IMG/VR virus record: IMGVR_UViG_3300044639_001193
Location: 1 to 64,000 of that record
Length of the DNA: 64,000 nucleotides
Strand: one strand, 5' to 3'
Origin: a virus
Below the pieces are notes generated by a model. The model did no database searches. It was not told the origin of the DNA and saw only the letters and a list, made by a program, of their open reading frames with translations. The stretch's first letter is position 1. Each line of letters opens with the position of its first letter. Shown here one piece after another: positions 1 through 8,140 of this stretch. A program made the translations under genes and the position numbers.

Positions 1-1
1 T

Positions 2-214
2 GCAACAGCAAACGGCACATACACCGTTGCAACTTCAAGCACCAACTCATTTACTGCAACAGGTACAAACACTGATGTTCTTGCACTTACAGGACTATCA
101 GCAACTGTTGTTGGTCTTGAAGGAACTATCAAGACTCAATCAATTGCAGCAGGAGCAAATACAATCGCTCCAGCAGCAGCAGTAACAATTACACCATTCG
201 CAGCAGCATCATAA
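2..214 (+). CDS. C-terminal end of an unidentified protein (5' end outside window)
   Basis: An open frame enters from the left edge and ends with TAA at 212-214, giving about 70 residues rich in Ala, Thr, Ser and Val (ending PFAAAS). The alternating small and beta-branched residues suggest a beta-structured, possibly surface-exposed virion domain, but I do not recognise a family. It lies just upstream of the packaging genes in the same direction, so a structural role is plausible. The start is outside the window. Confidence 0.65.
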   Translation, partial: ATANGTYTVATSSTNSFTATGTNTDVLALTGLSATVVGLEGTIKTQSIAAGANTIAPAAAVTITPFAAAS

Positions 215-221
215 TCTAAAA

Positions 222-923
222 ATGGTTAGACCTACAGGCGGACGAGGCACCTCTAGAGGGGTGTCTCGTCCGTCTGCTCAGGAAATGTTAAGAAGTATTA
301 CTTCTAATGTTTTTGGTGATGAGTTCAGCGGTGTGCCTGTTACCGCAACAAAAGCAGAGTTTAAAAATATGAATGACGCTTGGCTAGACAATGATGTTTC
401 TATGGACTACTACGACCCAAAGAAATACGACAATCTTGCTGGTCAAACACAGGCGGTAGATACCCAACTCAGTCGCCAATTTTATGAGGTTATTGGTGTA
501 AACGAATATGTTCCTGGATATGCGGGTCCGCAAAATGAAGAAGACACTTCTCCAGCACCCCTTACTTTAGTTCCAACCTCTACTACGAACCCGCAACGTC
601 CACGTACAGTTGCCGCTGGTTATGATGAGGACGAAGAAAAACTCACCGTTATGTTCCGTGATGGAACTCTTTATAATTATTACGAAGTAGACGCAAGTGA
701 ATGGGCAGCATTTAAAGCAAACCGTTCTAAAGGCGCTATCATTTATCGTATGTTAGATTTTAAACCACGTGGGTATGCTGATGAATCAAGCATGTCTAAA
801 AGTGCACGTGAAGCGTTTTATCGCTATAGTCGTGGTGTTCAAGTTGTTAAAGAAGGTAAGGGTAAAGGGCAAACTAAAGCCACCTATAAAACAGTCTCAC
901 AGGCGGCTAAGAAAAGGAAATAG
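222..923 (+). CDS. KTSC-domain protein
   Basis: This 233-residue protein has an N-terminal half without recognisable features and, at about residues 125-190, a segment with the KTSC-domain pattern: a GYD turn, a strand ending in FRDGTLYNYY, a conserved V..SEW stretch and a GAIIYRML segment. KTSC domains were first noted at the C-terminus of lysyl-tRNA synthetases and occur alone in many phages; their role is unclear. The C-terminus is Lys-rich (KAAKKRK). It starts 7 bases after the previous stop and lies two genes before the large terminase, so a packaging or head role is possible but unproven. The ATG lacks a strong ribosome site, so the start is moderately certain. Confidence 0.7.
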   Translation: MVRPTGGRGTSRGVSRPSAQEMLRSITSNVFGDEFSGVPVTATKAEFKNMNDAWLDNDVSMDYYDPKKYDNLAGQTQAVDTQLSRQFYEVIGVNEYVPGYAGPQNEEDTSPAPLTLVPTSTTNPQRPRTVAAGYDEDEEKLTVMFRDGTLYNYYEVDASEWAAFKANRSKGAIIYRMLDFKPRGYADESSMSKSAREAFYRYSRGVQVVKEGKGKGQTKATYKTVSQAAKKRK

Positions 924-925
924 AA

Positions 926-1324
926 ATGCCAAAGGTGCATAAACTCGGAACAAAGCATTTCTTACAGATAGTTGACCTTCCCGTTGTATGGGGCAATAAG
1001 GTTGTTGTACGTGGGTGGACACAAGAAATAGAAGAACCTTTTCGCACCTCGGAACCTCTTTTGATACGATTACCTAAGTACAAGGCACTAGTCTTAGGTA
1101 AATGGACTGGTAGCAAAACTGAAGAAGAAGCACTCAAATCGGCACTAGAAACACGGGAAGTTACATATGATGATTTTACGGAAGAAGCAGGATGGACAGC
1201 CCCAGACTCGGATAGAGAAGAGAGTGGCGAAGATATCTACGCCAGACTTGATTCAGTGGATGGAACAGTCAATGTACACGATTGGCAAACTTATTACCGA
1301 ATGGCAAAAGAGTCCGAACAGTGA
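926..1324 (+). CDS. hypothetical protein upstream of terminase
   Basis: A 132-residue protein that I do not recognise. The first half is strand-rich and hydrophobic (around LQIVDLPVVWGNKVVV), the second half acidic (TREVTYDDFTEEAG, DREESGEDIY). It begins two bases after the KTSC gene stop, after an AAGGAAA ribosome site, so it is probably translationally coupled. Its last 101 bases overlap another plausible gene in a different frame (1224-1400). Its place before the large terminase would suit a small terminase subunit, but no helix-turn-helix is evident and that remains a guess. Confidence 0.65.
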   Translation: MPKVHKLGTKHFLQIVDLPVVWGNKVVVRGWTQEIEEPFRTSEPLLIRLPKYKALVLGKWTGSKTEEEALKSALETREVTYDDFTEEAGWTAPDSDREESGEDIYARLDSVDGTVNVHDWQTYYRMAKESEQ

Positions 1325-1400
1325 TGCACTTTTAGATGAAGTAGAGATGGGTGCAGAAGCATTCTTAGCAATTGCTAGAGAATTGAAGCGTCGCAAATAG
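1224..1400 (+). CDS. small helical protein overlapping the preceding gene
   Basis: A GTG start at 1224 follows a purine-rich AGAGAAGAG ribosome site and gives a 58-residue protein. Its sequence looks real: two amphipathic helices (DLIQWMEQSMYTIGKLITEW and DEVEMGAEAFLAIARELKRR) with no low-complexity bias. It overlaps the end of the 926-1324 gene by 101 bases in another frame. The frame stays open upstream to about 1167, but the segment before GTG 1224 lacks a ribosome site. It could be a separate small protein, possibly a terminase small-subunit-like factor, or the product of a frameshift out of the upstream gene. Confidence 0.5.
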   Translation: MAKISTPDLIQWMEQSMYTIGKLITEWQKSPNSDALLDEVEMGAEAFLAIARELKRRK

Positions 1401-1411
1401 TGTGTTACAAT
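1383..1411 (+). promoter_or_regulatory. candidate sigma-70-type promoter for terL
   Basis: TTGAAG at 1383-1388 and TACAAT at 1406-1411 are separated by exactly 17 bases and match the -35/-10 consensus at 4 of 6 and 5 of 6 positions. Transcription would begin near 1418, giving a leader of about 65 bases before the terminase ATG. It overlaps the end of the preceding small gene. This is pattern evidence only. Confidence 0.35.
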
Positions 1412-1444
1412 TTGCCTGCTTCACCTCTCTCTTGGTCTGGCGAC

Positions 1445-1462
1445 GACCCACTTCGGTGGGTC
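1445..1462 (+). promoter_or_regulatory. TTCG-tetraloop hairpin in the terL leader
   Basis: A perfect 7-bp stem (GACCCAC/GTGGGTC) closes a TTCG tetraloop, one of the most stable RNA hairpins. It ends 8 bases before the AGGAGG ribosome site of the terminase gene. No T-run follows, so it is more likely an mRNA stabiliser, a processing site or a weak terminator than a classical intrinsic terminator. Confidence 0.5.
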
Positions 1463-1482
1463 TAGTCATTTAGGAGGACAAA

Positions 1483-3072
1483 ATGGAAACTTACGATTCC
1501 GATAAGTTTGAAGAGATTAATCCTGAGTTTTATTTGCAGGAAGAACCTCTTCCCGAAGAAGCCTCAGAAGACGAACTAGATGAACTATCTCAACAGTTTG
1601 TTAACAAACTAATAGATAAAATTATGGACTTCTTAAAAGTCCTTGTAGGTCATGATTTGCACCCATACCAAAAACCCTTAGCACGTCGCATCATTGAGTC
1701 TGTAATTATCAATGATGGCGAAGAAATCACAGCACTTGCTTCACGTCAGTCAGGTAAGTCAGAAACTGTTGCTGACACAGTAGCCACACTAATGATTTTG
1801 CTTCCACGTCTTGCAAAGTTGTATCCAGACCTTCTTGGGAAGTTTAAAGGTGGTTTATGGGTTGGCCTTTTTGCGCCTACAGAAGGACAGGTAGAAACAC
1901 TCTTTGGTCGTACTGTTACACGGCTCACATCTGAACGTGCAATTGAAATTATGGGTGACCCAGAAATTGATGATGTTGCAGCACGTGTAGGTGGTGTTAC
2001 ACGACAAATTAAATTAAAGAAGTCTGGCTCCACAATTACGATGATGACTGCAAACCCTCGTGCAAAAATTGAATCTAAGTCTTTCCATTTGATTATCATT
2101 GATGAGTGCCAAGAAGCAGATGACTTCACTGTGTCTAAATCAATTTCACCAATGCTTGCGTACTACGCAGGAACCATGGTTAAAACAGGCACTCCTACAA
2201 CTTCTAAAAACAATTTTTATCGTGCTATCCAAATGAACCGACGTCGCCAAAATGAAAAGGGCAAACGTCAAAATCATTTCCAATGGGATTGGAAAGAAGT
2301 TTCAAAGTACAACGAAAACTATGAGAAGTTCATTAGAAAAGAAATGCTACGTATTGGTGAAGACTCAGATGAGTTTCAAATGTCATATTGCTGCAAATGG
2401 TTACTTGAAAGAGGTATGTTTGTTACTTCTTCTGTAATGGACAAACTTGGTGATACGTCTCAAGAGTTAGTTAAGTCATGGCATAAGACTCCTTGCGTTG
2501 TCGGCATTGACCCTGCACGTAAAACTGACAGCACTGTTGTAACTGTTGTGTGGGTTGACTGGGATAGACCAGATGAGTTTGGTTACTTTGACCATCGTGT
2601 TTTAAACTGGATGGAATTACAGGGAGATGACTGGGAAGAACAGTATTTCCAAATTGTAAACTTCTTAGAGAACTACGACGTCCTTGCAGTTGGTGTAGAT
2701 GCTAACGGTGTTGGTGATGCAGTAGCGCAACGTCTTAAGTTGCTGTTACCTAGAGCAGAGGTTATGTCACTCACCTCTAGCCCGTCAGAACAGTCAAAGC
2801 GTTGGAAGCACTTACAGGCACTAATTCAACGAGAGATGGTTTCTTGGCCTGCTCATGCAAAAACCCGCAGACTTCGTACTTGGAAACGTTTTTACCAACA
2901 AATGGTGGATGCAGAAGTTACTTTTAAAGGTCCTAACTTTTTAGTGGCAGCACCCGATGAAACCTACGCCCATGACGATTTTGTAGATTCTTTGTCTATT
3001 GCTTGTTCATTGACACAGGATTTAGTAATGCCAGAAGTAGTTGCCTCAAGTAATCCTTTTTTTGGCAGTTAA
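1483..3072 (+). CDS. terL: terminase large subunit
   Basis: This 529-residue ATPase/nuclease drives DNA into the prohead and cuts the concatemer. The N-terminal ATPase domain has a Walker A motif SRQSGKS at residues 87-93 and a Walker B motif LIIIDE at 203-208 followed by CQEAD. The C-terminal RNase H-like nuclease shows GIDPARKTDST (about 341-351, first metal Asp), GVDANG (Asp 406) and HDDFVDS (about 497-503). Length and motif order are normal for the family. The ATG follows a strong AGGAGG ribosome site. It precedes the portal and capsid genes in the usual order. Confidence 0.96.
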   Translation: METYDSDKFEEINPEFYLQEEPLPEEASEDELDELSQQFVNKLIDKIMDFLKVLVGHDLHPYQKPLARRIIESVIINDGEEITALASRQSGKSETVADTVATLMILLPRLAKLYPDLLGKFKGGLWVGLFAPTEGQVETLFGRTVTRLTSERAIEIMGDPEIDDVAARVGGVTRQIKLKKSGSTITMMTANPRAKIESKSFHLIIIDECQEADDFTVSKSISPMLAYYAGTMVKTGTPTTSKNNFYRAIQMNRRRQNEKGKRQNHFQWDWKEVSKYNENYEKFIRKEMLRIGEDSDEFQMSYCCKWLLERGMFVTSSVMDKLGDTSQELVKSWHKTPCVVGIDPARKTDSTVVTVVWVDWDRPDEFGYFDHRVLNWMELQGDDWEEQYFQIVNFLENYDVLAVGVDANGVGDAVAQRLKLLLPRAEVMSLTSSPSEQSKRWKHLQALIQREMVSWPAHAKTRRLRTWKRFYQQMVDAEVTFKGPNFLVAAPDETYAHDDFVDSLSIACSLTQDLVMPEVVASSNPFFGS

Positions 3073-3143
3073 ACAACACAAGAGGGTTAAAACGAGAGAC
3101 ACTTTTCTCTGGAATGGCCTTCCATAATCCTTAAGGAGTAAAC

Positions 3144-3539
3144 ATGACAATTTCACCAGCACCTCGCTTTCCAGAGCGTGCACCACACAACTACGAAGTA
3201 AAGGGTGCAGGCAACGAAACACGCCGTGGACCACTTCGTTTTGAAGAAGGTATCGCAACCGATACTGATGTTCCAAATGATTTCCAAAAGGGAATGATGC
3301 AGGGAATGGTTCCTGCAGCAGGTCGCCCTAACCACAATGCAAACGTATTTGAGAAGCCAGCAGCAGAAACTCTTGCTGAGCGTGCTCACGTAGGTTCTGC
3401 TGCGTGGGTAGAAGCACCAACTTTCCTTGGTGAGTTCGCACACGGCACATACAACGACTACTCTGCTCAAACAATTGAGACAGTAGTTCGTTCAGGTGGA
3501 CGCACACAGCGTCAATCTGCAACCGTAGTAAACGACTAA
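3144..3539 (+). CDS. hypothetical protein between terminase and portal
   Basis: A 131-residue protein starting at ATG 3144 after an AAGGAG ribosome site. It is Pro-, Gly- and Ala-rich with few hydrophobic segments (MTISPAPRFPERAPHNYEVK at the start, a V-rich C-terminus), suggesting an extended or flexible protein. The terminase-to-portal position suggests a virion or head-assembly role. I do not recognise a family. A strong hairpin terminator follows, so it may end the first head transcript. Confidence 0.7.
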   Translation: MTISPAPRFPERAPHNYEVKGAGNETRRGPLRFEEGIATDTDVPNDFQKGMMQGMVPAAGRPNHNANVFEKPAAETLAERAHVGSAAWVEAPTFLGEFAHGTYNDYSAQTIETVVRSGGRTQRQSATVVND

Positions 3540-3557
3540 TTTAAGCAGACAGCCGAC

Positions 3558-3597
3558 TGGCCTCCACACTAGTGTGGGGGCCATAGGCGGATTTTTT
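3558..3597 (+). terminator. intrinsic terminator-like hairpin
   Basis: Arms 3558-3569 (TGGCCTCCACAC) and 3572-3583 (GTGTGGGGGCCA) pair over up to 12 bp with a single G-U wobble. A run of six T follows at 3592-3597, with an 8-base gap after the stem. The gap is longer than ideal, so termination may be partial and allow read-through to the portal gene. Confidence 0.55.
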
Positions 3598-3610
3598 GGA
3601 GGAAAAATAA

Positions 3611-3871
3611 ATGGCAAGTAAACCAGCCAACCCACGATTGTGGAACACCATTGTCGCAATGGCAAAAGCAAAGTACTCCAACTACCCTAACCCAGGCGCA
3701 TCGCACTGGGTGCATAAGAATTATGTTGAAAAAGGTGGTCAGTTTATTGAGACCTCTGAAAAAGACCGTCGTAAAAAGATGGAACAAAAGAAACAAGAAA
3801 ACAAAGCCCAAAAAGAACGCATAACAAAAAAAGAAGATAAACCTTCTAAAAAGGATAAAGGCAAGAAGTAA
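3611..3871 (+). CDS. small basic protein, DUF5872-like
   Basis: An 86-residue protein after a GGAGGA ribosome site. The N-terminal half (RLWNTIVAMAKAKYSNYPNP, then ASHWVHKNYVEKGG) resembles the DUF5872 pattern common in phages and giant viruses. The C-terminal half is almost all Lys, Glu and Gln (KKMEQKKQENKAQKE...KDKGKK), probably a long charged helix or disordered tail. Its stop overlaps the portal start by one base, so the two are translationally coupled. A nucleic-acid-binding role is possible; none is proven. Confidence 0.75.
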   Translation: MASKPANPRLWNTIVAMAKAKYSNYPNPGASHWVHKNYVEKGGQFIETSEKDRRKKMEQKKQENKAQKERITKKEDKPSKKDKGKK

Positions 3872-5607
3872 TGTCATTTCTTGATTTCAGCCCTCCTAGT
3901 TATAGGGCTGCGTCGTCTGATTTAACAATCTCAATTTCTCCCCTTGGGCTTGTTGAACTTGCCGACGAAGAATTTGAAGTACACGGTCCACGATTAAATC
4001 GTTACTCCCTTAACTGGGCAATGTATTTGGGACACCATTGGGGTTATCGCCGTGAGTCAGGCGAAATGCAAATTGCAGTTAACTATTACAGAGCATTCAA
4101 TGACTTCTTAGCACGTTTCGTTTTTGGTAAGGGTGTTCACTTCCGTTCCCCTAAAGCAACAGAAGCAATTATTCCAGACCGCTTAGAGCGCATCTGGGAA
4201 GTAGATAATGACAAAATGCGTGTGCTTCTTGAGATGGCACAGCAAGGCGGAATTACTGGTGACATATTTACAAAGATTGCATACGAAGAACCATGGACAG
4301 ATTCTGCAGGTGGATTCCACCCAGGACGTGTTCGTATTCTTCCTATGAACTCTTCGTTCTGTTTTCCTGAGTTTCACCCACATGACCGCACACGTTTATT
4401 GCGTTTTAAACAAAAGTATCGTTTCTGGGGAACATCTCTAGAAGGTACTCGCCAAGTATTTACTTACACTGAAATTCTTACAGATGACACAATTGAAGAG
4501 TACATCAACGATGAACTCATTGACTCACGTCCTAATCCACTTGGATTAGTTCCTGTAGTCCACATACCTAATGTTCCTGTTTCAGGTTCGCCATGGGGTC
4601 TCGCAGACGCACACGACATCATCACAATAAACCGAGCCTATAACGAGATATCAACTGACGTAGCAGACATCATTAACTATCACGCTTCCCCTGTGACAGT
4701 TATTGTTGGTGCTAAAGCCTCTAACCTTGAAAAGGGCGCAAAGAAGGTTTGGGGCGGTCTTCCAAAAGATGCCCAGGTCTTCAACTTAGAAGGCGGTGCA
4801 CAAGGTATTGACGGAGCCTTGAAGTACCTAGAACTTCTAAAGCGCTCAATGCATGAAATCATGAACATCCCAGAAACCGCACTGGGTCAAGTTCAACCTA
4901 TCTCCAATACATCAGGTGTTGCGCTTTCTATTCAGTATCAGCCATTGATGAATCGTTGGTCACAGAAAGTTGCTCAATACGGTAAGGGCATTGAACGCAT
5001 CAATGAACTTGCACTACGTACTCTTGCATTAAAAGAACCTCAACTTCTTGTGTACGACCCAACCCAAGATGGGCCAATCAAAGAAGGTCAACTAGACCGT
5101 CTTGACCCTAACGACCCAATCACATACCAGAACTATGTGCAGTTCCCACAACCACTGCCATTAGATAAGTTAATTGTTTTGAATGAGATTCAAACTAAAT
5201 TGGGCATGGGCTTAGAGTCCAAAGAAGGAGCCTTGCGTACGCTGGGCGAGGAATTCCCAGAAGAGAAGTTAACTGAGATTCGTGAGGAACTCATCGCTGA
5301 TGCTCAGGCTGATGGCGCCTTACAACTTGTAAAGATTCAAGTCCAGAAAGCAATTATGGACATGACAGGCATGATGATGGGTCCAGACGGAAACTCTGCT
5401 ATCCCAATGCCACCACAGCAATTAGGCGATGGCGATGTTCTAGGTGACGGTATTGAAGGCGCCCCATCAGAAGAAAACGCAAAGAACCCAGATAATTTAG
5501 CAAGCGAACAAGCAAACATGAATGCTGAGTCCGCTATTAGAAACAAACTTGTCACTGAAGCCTACGGAACGAAACTTCCACAACGCAGAGCAGTAGACAA
5601 AGAATAA
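3871..5607 (+). CDS. portal protein
   Basis: A 578-residue portal, the dodecameric ring at one capsid vertex through which DNA passes and onto which the terminase docks. The sequence has the portal pattern: an N-terminal wing with an amphipathic helix (FNDFLARFVFGKGVHF, about residues 75-90), a central clip/stem region, a conserved PWGLADAHDIITINRAYNEI segment (near 240-260) and a long acidic Gln/Asn-rich C-terminus. It sits between terminase and scaffold, the usual position. The start is fixed by a TAATG overlap with the preceding gene. Confidence 0.92.
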   Translation: MSFLDFSPPSYRAASSDLTISISPLGLVELADEEFEVHGPRLNRYSLNWAMYLGHHWGYRRESGEMQIAVNYYRAFNDFLARFVFGKGVHFRSPKATEAIIPDRLERIWEVDNDKMRVLLEMAQQGGITGDIFTKIAYEEPWTDSAGGFHPGRVRILPMNSSFCFPEFHPHDRTRLLRFKQKYRFWGTSLEGTRQVFTYTEILTDDTIEEYINDELIDSRPNPLGLVPVVHIPNVPVSGSPWGLADAHDIITINRAYNEISTDVADIINYHASPVTVIVGAKASNLEKGAKKVWGGLPKDAQVFNLEGGAQGIDGALKYLELLKRSMHEIMNIPETALGQVQPISNTSGVALSIQYQPLMNRWSQKVAQYGKGIERINELALRTLALKEPQLLVYDPTQDGPIKEGQLDRLDPNDPITYQNYVQFPQPLPLDKLIVLNEIQTKLGMGLESKEGALRTLGEEFPEEKLTEIREELIADAQADGALQLVKIQVQKAIMDMTGMMMGPDGNSAIPMPPQQLGDGDVLGDGIEGAPSEENAKNPDNLASEQANMNAESAIRNKLVTEAYGTKLPQRRAVDKE

Positions 5608-5611
5608 AAGA

Positions 5612-5670
5612 ATTCTGATAAAAATCAGAATATAACGAGACAAAAGCATTAAAATGTAATGCAATTATCT
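5612..5670 (+). promoter_or_regulatory. two hairpins between portal and scaffold
   Basis: The 129-base gap contains a perfect 8-bp hairpin ATTCTGAT-AAAA-ATCAGAAT at 5612-5631 and a second, GCATTA-N5-TAATGC, at about 5647-5663. Neither is followed by a T-run. They may process or stabilise the mRNA and help raise scaffold and capsid expression above that of the portal. The second hairpin overlaps the start of a 23-codon ORF (5659-5730). Confidence 0.4.
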
Positions 5671-5730
5671 CACTATAACCAAGTGATACGCCGCAAGGCA
5701 TTCGGACAACTAGACAAGAAAGATAAGTGA
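5659..5730 (+). CDS. possible 23-residue leader peptide
   Basis: ATG at 5659 opens a 23-codon frame ending TGA at 5728-5730, six bases before the scaffold start. The product is basic (MQLSHYNQVIRRKAFGQLDK...). It has no clear ribosome site and its ATG lies in a hairpin, so it could be a regulated leader peptide or chance. It fills a gap otherwise without coding content. Confidence 0.25.
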   Translation: MQLSHYNQVIRRKAFGQLDKKDK

Positions 5731-5736
5731 ATCCTA

Positions 5737-6498
5737 ATGGATACAGACAACCAAGTAGTAATGGATGAACTGCCAGTAAACTCGGCAAATGCTCCAGAAG
5801 TGAGTGACCAAGTGGGAAAAACTTTTACTGCAGACGACCTTGCAAAGGCTCGTGAGCAAGAAAAGGCCAAGGTCTATCCAAAGATGGAAAAAATGGCTGA
5901 AGAACTTGCTTCATTGAAAAAGCAAGCAGAAGAAGTTGCTGCTAAAGAAGCAGAAAGAACTGCCCAAAGAGCAGCAAAGAAAGCCGAAGAAGTTGCAAAA
6001 GCAAAGCAGAAAGAAGAAGAAGAACTTTCTGTTAAAGAACTCCTATCTAAGAAGGAGCAAGAATTTCAGAGTCAACTTGACAATGAGCGTCTTGAGAGAG
6101 AAAAGGCTTTTGCCCTTCTTGAAAAAGAACGTCAATTTACAGAATTGATGAATTACCGTCAGGGCCGTCTAGAACAAGAGCGTGACAGCATTGTTCCTGA
6201 ACTGATTGACCTGATTCAAGGTAATTCAAAAGATGAAATTGAGCAGAGCATCGCAATGTTAAAAGAGAAATCTTCTAGCATTCTTGCGTCAGCCCAAGCA
6301 GCAATGCAATCCGCAAAGCAGCAAATGGTTGGAGCACGTGTAACGGCTCCAGCATCAGGACCCCTAGATAATGACTCGGAACAATCATCGTACTCGCCCG
6401 ATTCACTTCGGGATATGTCAATGGCAGACTATGCGAAGCAAAGAGCCAAATTACTTGGCAGTGCAGCAAGCAATCGTGGTCAGGGACTGTTCGGTTAA
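5737..6498 (+). CDS. capsid scaffolding protein
   Basis: A 253-residue, highly charged Ala/Glu/Lys-rich protein with a long predicted coiled coil from about residue 45 to 150 (repeats such as KKQAEEVAAKEAER and KQKEEEELSVKELLSKKEQE) and a Ser/Ala-rich C-terminus ending GQGLFG. Composition, length and position directly before the major capsid gene are those of phage scaffolds, which nucleate the prohead and leave before DNA packaging. The C-terminal helix would be the usual coat-binding part. No protease gene is seen nearby. Confidence 0.88.
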   Translation: MDTDNQVVMDELPVNSANAPEVSDQVGKTFTADDLAKAREQEKAKVYPKMEKMAEELASLKKQAEEVAAKEAERTAQRAAKKAEEVAKAKQKEEEELSVKELLSKKEQEFQSQLDNERLEREKAFALLEKERQFTELMNYRQGRLEQERDSIVPELIDLIQGNSKDEIEQSIAMLKEKSSSILASAQAAMQSAKQQMVGARVTAPASGPLDNDSEQSSYSPDSLRDMSMADYAKQRAKLLGSAASNRGQGLFG

Positions 6499-6536
6499 TC
6501 CCCCCCCTTAACAACTAATGAAAGGACTTGACCTCA

Positions 6537-7667
6537 ATGGCAAGTGCAATTACAGGTACAGGGCAACTCGCTACTGCCCCAACCGCCTACTCAGGCGCTA
6601 ACTCAAGCCTCAACCAGGCTATCCAAACAATCTGGTCAAAAGAAATTTTGTTCCAGGCAATGCCAATTCTTCGTTTTGAACAGTTCGCTGTTAAGAAGAC
6701 TGAACTAGGAGTTGCTCCTGGTCTTCGTGTGAACTTCCTTCGTTACAAGAACTTTGCTGTTGACCCATCACCTCTTACAGAAGGTGTGCGTATGACAACA
6801 AACGCTCTTACAGCAGAGCAGATTGCAATCACAGTTGCAGAACACGGCTACGCAGTAGCAGTTTCTGAACTACTTCTTAACGCATCATTTGATGACGTTA
6901 TGGCATCTGCTTCACGCCTTCTAGGTCGCCACATGGCACAGTACCTAGATGTACAGGCTCGTAACACACTATCTGCAGCAACTTCTGCAGTATTTGGTTA
7001 TGACCGTTCAGGCATCTCAGGCGGCGCCTTCACTAACTACGACGAAGGTACAGCAGGAACAGCAATTTCATCTCTTGATGGTAACTTCAAGTTGACAACT
7101 GCTGCAATCAAGGACGCTGCTCTTACCCTTGCTGGTAAGAACATCCCACGCCTTGGCGAAACCTACGTACAGTTCGTACACCCAAAGCAGTCTCGTGACC
7201 TTCGCTCTAACCCAGAGTTTATTGAAGTCACAAAGTACGCTGCTCCAGGTAACTTCATGCTCGGTGAAATTGGACGTCTATACGACGTAGTATTCATTGA
7301 AACAACACAGGTTAAGAAGTTGGCAATCAACGCTGCTTACACAACCTCAACATCTGTTGGTGTTCCAGCAGACCAGGGAGTTGTGCCTGTTAAGGCTAAC
7401 ACAGCCCCAGGTTCAGGCGGAAACCCAGAGTCTGCAGATTTCACTGCAGAAGCAGGTTACCTAACAACAGCAACTGGTAACGCTGCTGAAGTTTACGAAT
7501 CAATCATGATTGGTGACAACGCATTCGGTCACGCAATCTCACTCCCAGTTGAACTACGTGATGGTGGTGTTCTTGACTTTGGTCGTGAGCACGCTCTTGC
7601 ATGGTACGCAATCTGGGGCCTTGGTGTAATTACAGACCAGGCTATCGTCAAGGTTTACACAAACTAA
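6537..7667 (+). CDS. major capsid protein, N4-gp56-like
   Basis: A protein of about 376 residues with the N4-gp56-type HK97-fold pattern: a helix ending in MPILRFEQFAVKKTEL (near 40), a GLRVNFLRYKNF strand, LTEGV, ITVAEHGYAVAVSELLLNAS (near 100) and RLLGRHMAQYLDVQARNTL. The frame also opens at TTG 6528, but the AAAGGA ribosome site at 6521-6526 is one base from that TTG and ten from ATG 6537, so I prefer the ATG. It follows the scaffold and is followed by a strong hairpin, as expected for the most abundant transcript. Confidence 0.93.
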   Translation: MASAITGTGQLATAPTAYSGANSSLNQAIQTIWSKEILFQAMPILRFEQFAVKKTELGVAPGLRVNFLRYKNFAVDPSPLTEGVRMTTNALTAEQIAITVAEHGYAVAVSELLLNASFDDVMASASRLLGRHMAQYLDVQARNTLSAATSAVFGYDRSGISGGAFTNYDEGTAGTAISSLDGNFKLTTAAIKDAALTLAGKNIPRLGETYVQFVHPKQSRDLRSNPEFIEVTKYAAPGNFMLGEIGRLYDVVFIETTQVKKLAINAAYTTSTSVGVPADQGVVPVKANTAPGSGGNPESADFTAEAGYLTTATGNAAEVYESIMIGDNAFGHAISLPVELRDGGVLDFGREHALAWYAIWGLGVITDQAIVKVYTN

Positions 7668-7681
7668 GACTCCGTAGTTGT

Positions 7682-7712
7682 CTGGGGGACCTACTCCTTC
7701 CTGGTCCCCCAG
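7682..7712 (+). terminator. terminator-like hairpin after capsid gene
   Basis: A perfect 10-bp G+C-rich stem (CTGGGGGACC/GGTCCCCCAG) encloses an 11-base loop; flanking GTAGT and ACTAC can extend the pairing. No T-run follows (an A-run does), so it is either a weak terminator or an mRNA-stabilising structure at the 3' end of the capsid message. Confidence 0.45.
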
Positions 7713-7753
7713 CCACTACAAAAAATTAAAAACTATTTTAGGAGAAAAACACC

Positions 7754-8125
7754 GTGGCAAATACACCAGTAAGTCCGCTTGACGCAACAGGCCGTGCAGC
7801 GGCTGAAGCAACAAAGAAAAATGCAGAAGAACTTAGAAAGCGCAAAGATGAAATATCTATTGCCGCTCAAGTTGAAGCAGAGAGCATGGAACGGGATGTC
7901 TTTGACCCAAAGCACCCAGATGCTCCGCTTGTTCTAGACGAGATTGAAACCGTTGGAGTATCAACAGCAGGAGATATGGTTGTAATTCGTACCATTACCG
8001 ATGTTGAAGAAATGACTTACGGAGTTGGAAATCACTACACCTTTAAAGCAGGTGTTAAGTACCGAGTTCCATCTAGTCTCGCCAGTTATCTAGAACAACT
8101 TGGATATATTTGGCGGCCTAACTAA
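7754..8125 (+). CDS. hypothetical head protein downstream of capsid
   Basis: A 123-residue protein starting at GTG 7754 after a TTAGGAG ribosome site. The N-terminal half is helical and charged (RAAAEATKKNAEELRKRKDE) and the C-terminal half strand-rich (DMVVIRTITDVEEMTYG, FKAGVKYRVPSSLASYLEQL). I do not recognise a named family, but the position between the capsid gene and an adaptor-like gene suggests a minor head or head-tail connector component. A strong terminator follows, closing the head transcript. Confidence 0.7.
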   Translation: MANTPVSPLDATGRAAAEATKKNAEELRKRKDEISIAAQVEAESMERDVFDPKHPDAPLVLDEIETVGVSTAGDMVVIRTITDVEEMTYGVGNHYTFKAGVKYRVPSSLASYLEQLGYIWRPN

Positions 8126-8140
8126 GGCTTGTCAACAAAT

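Noticed and set aside
6500-6507. Run of eight C before the capsid gene as a phase-variable tract
   Set aside because: It lies between stop and ribosome site rather than within a frame. It could affect expression or be a sequencing artefact, but nothing supports phase variation.
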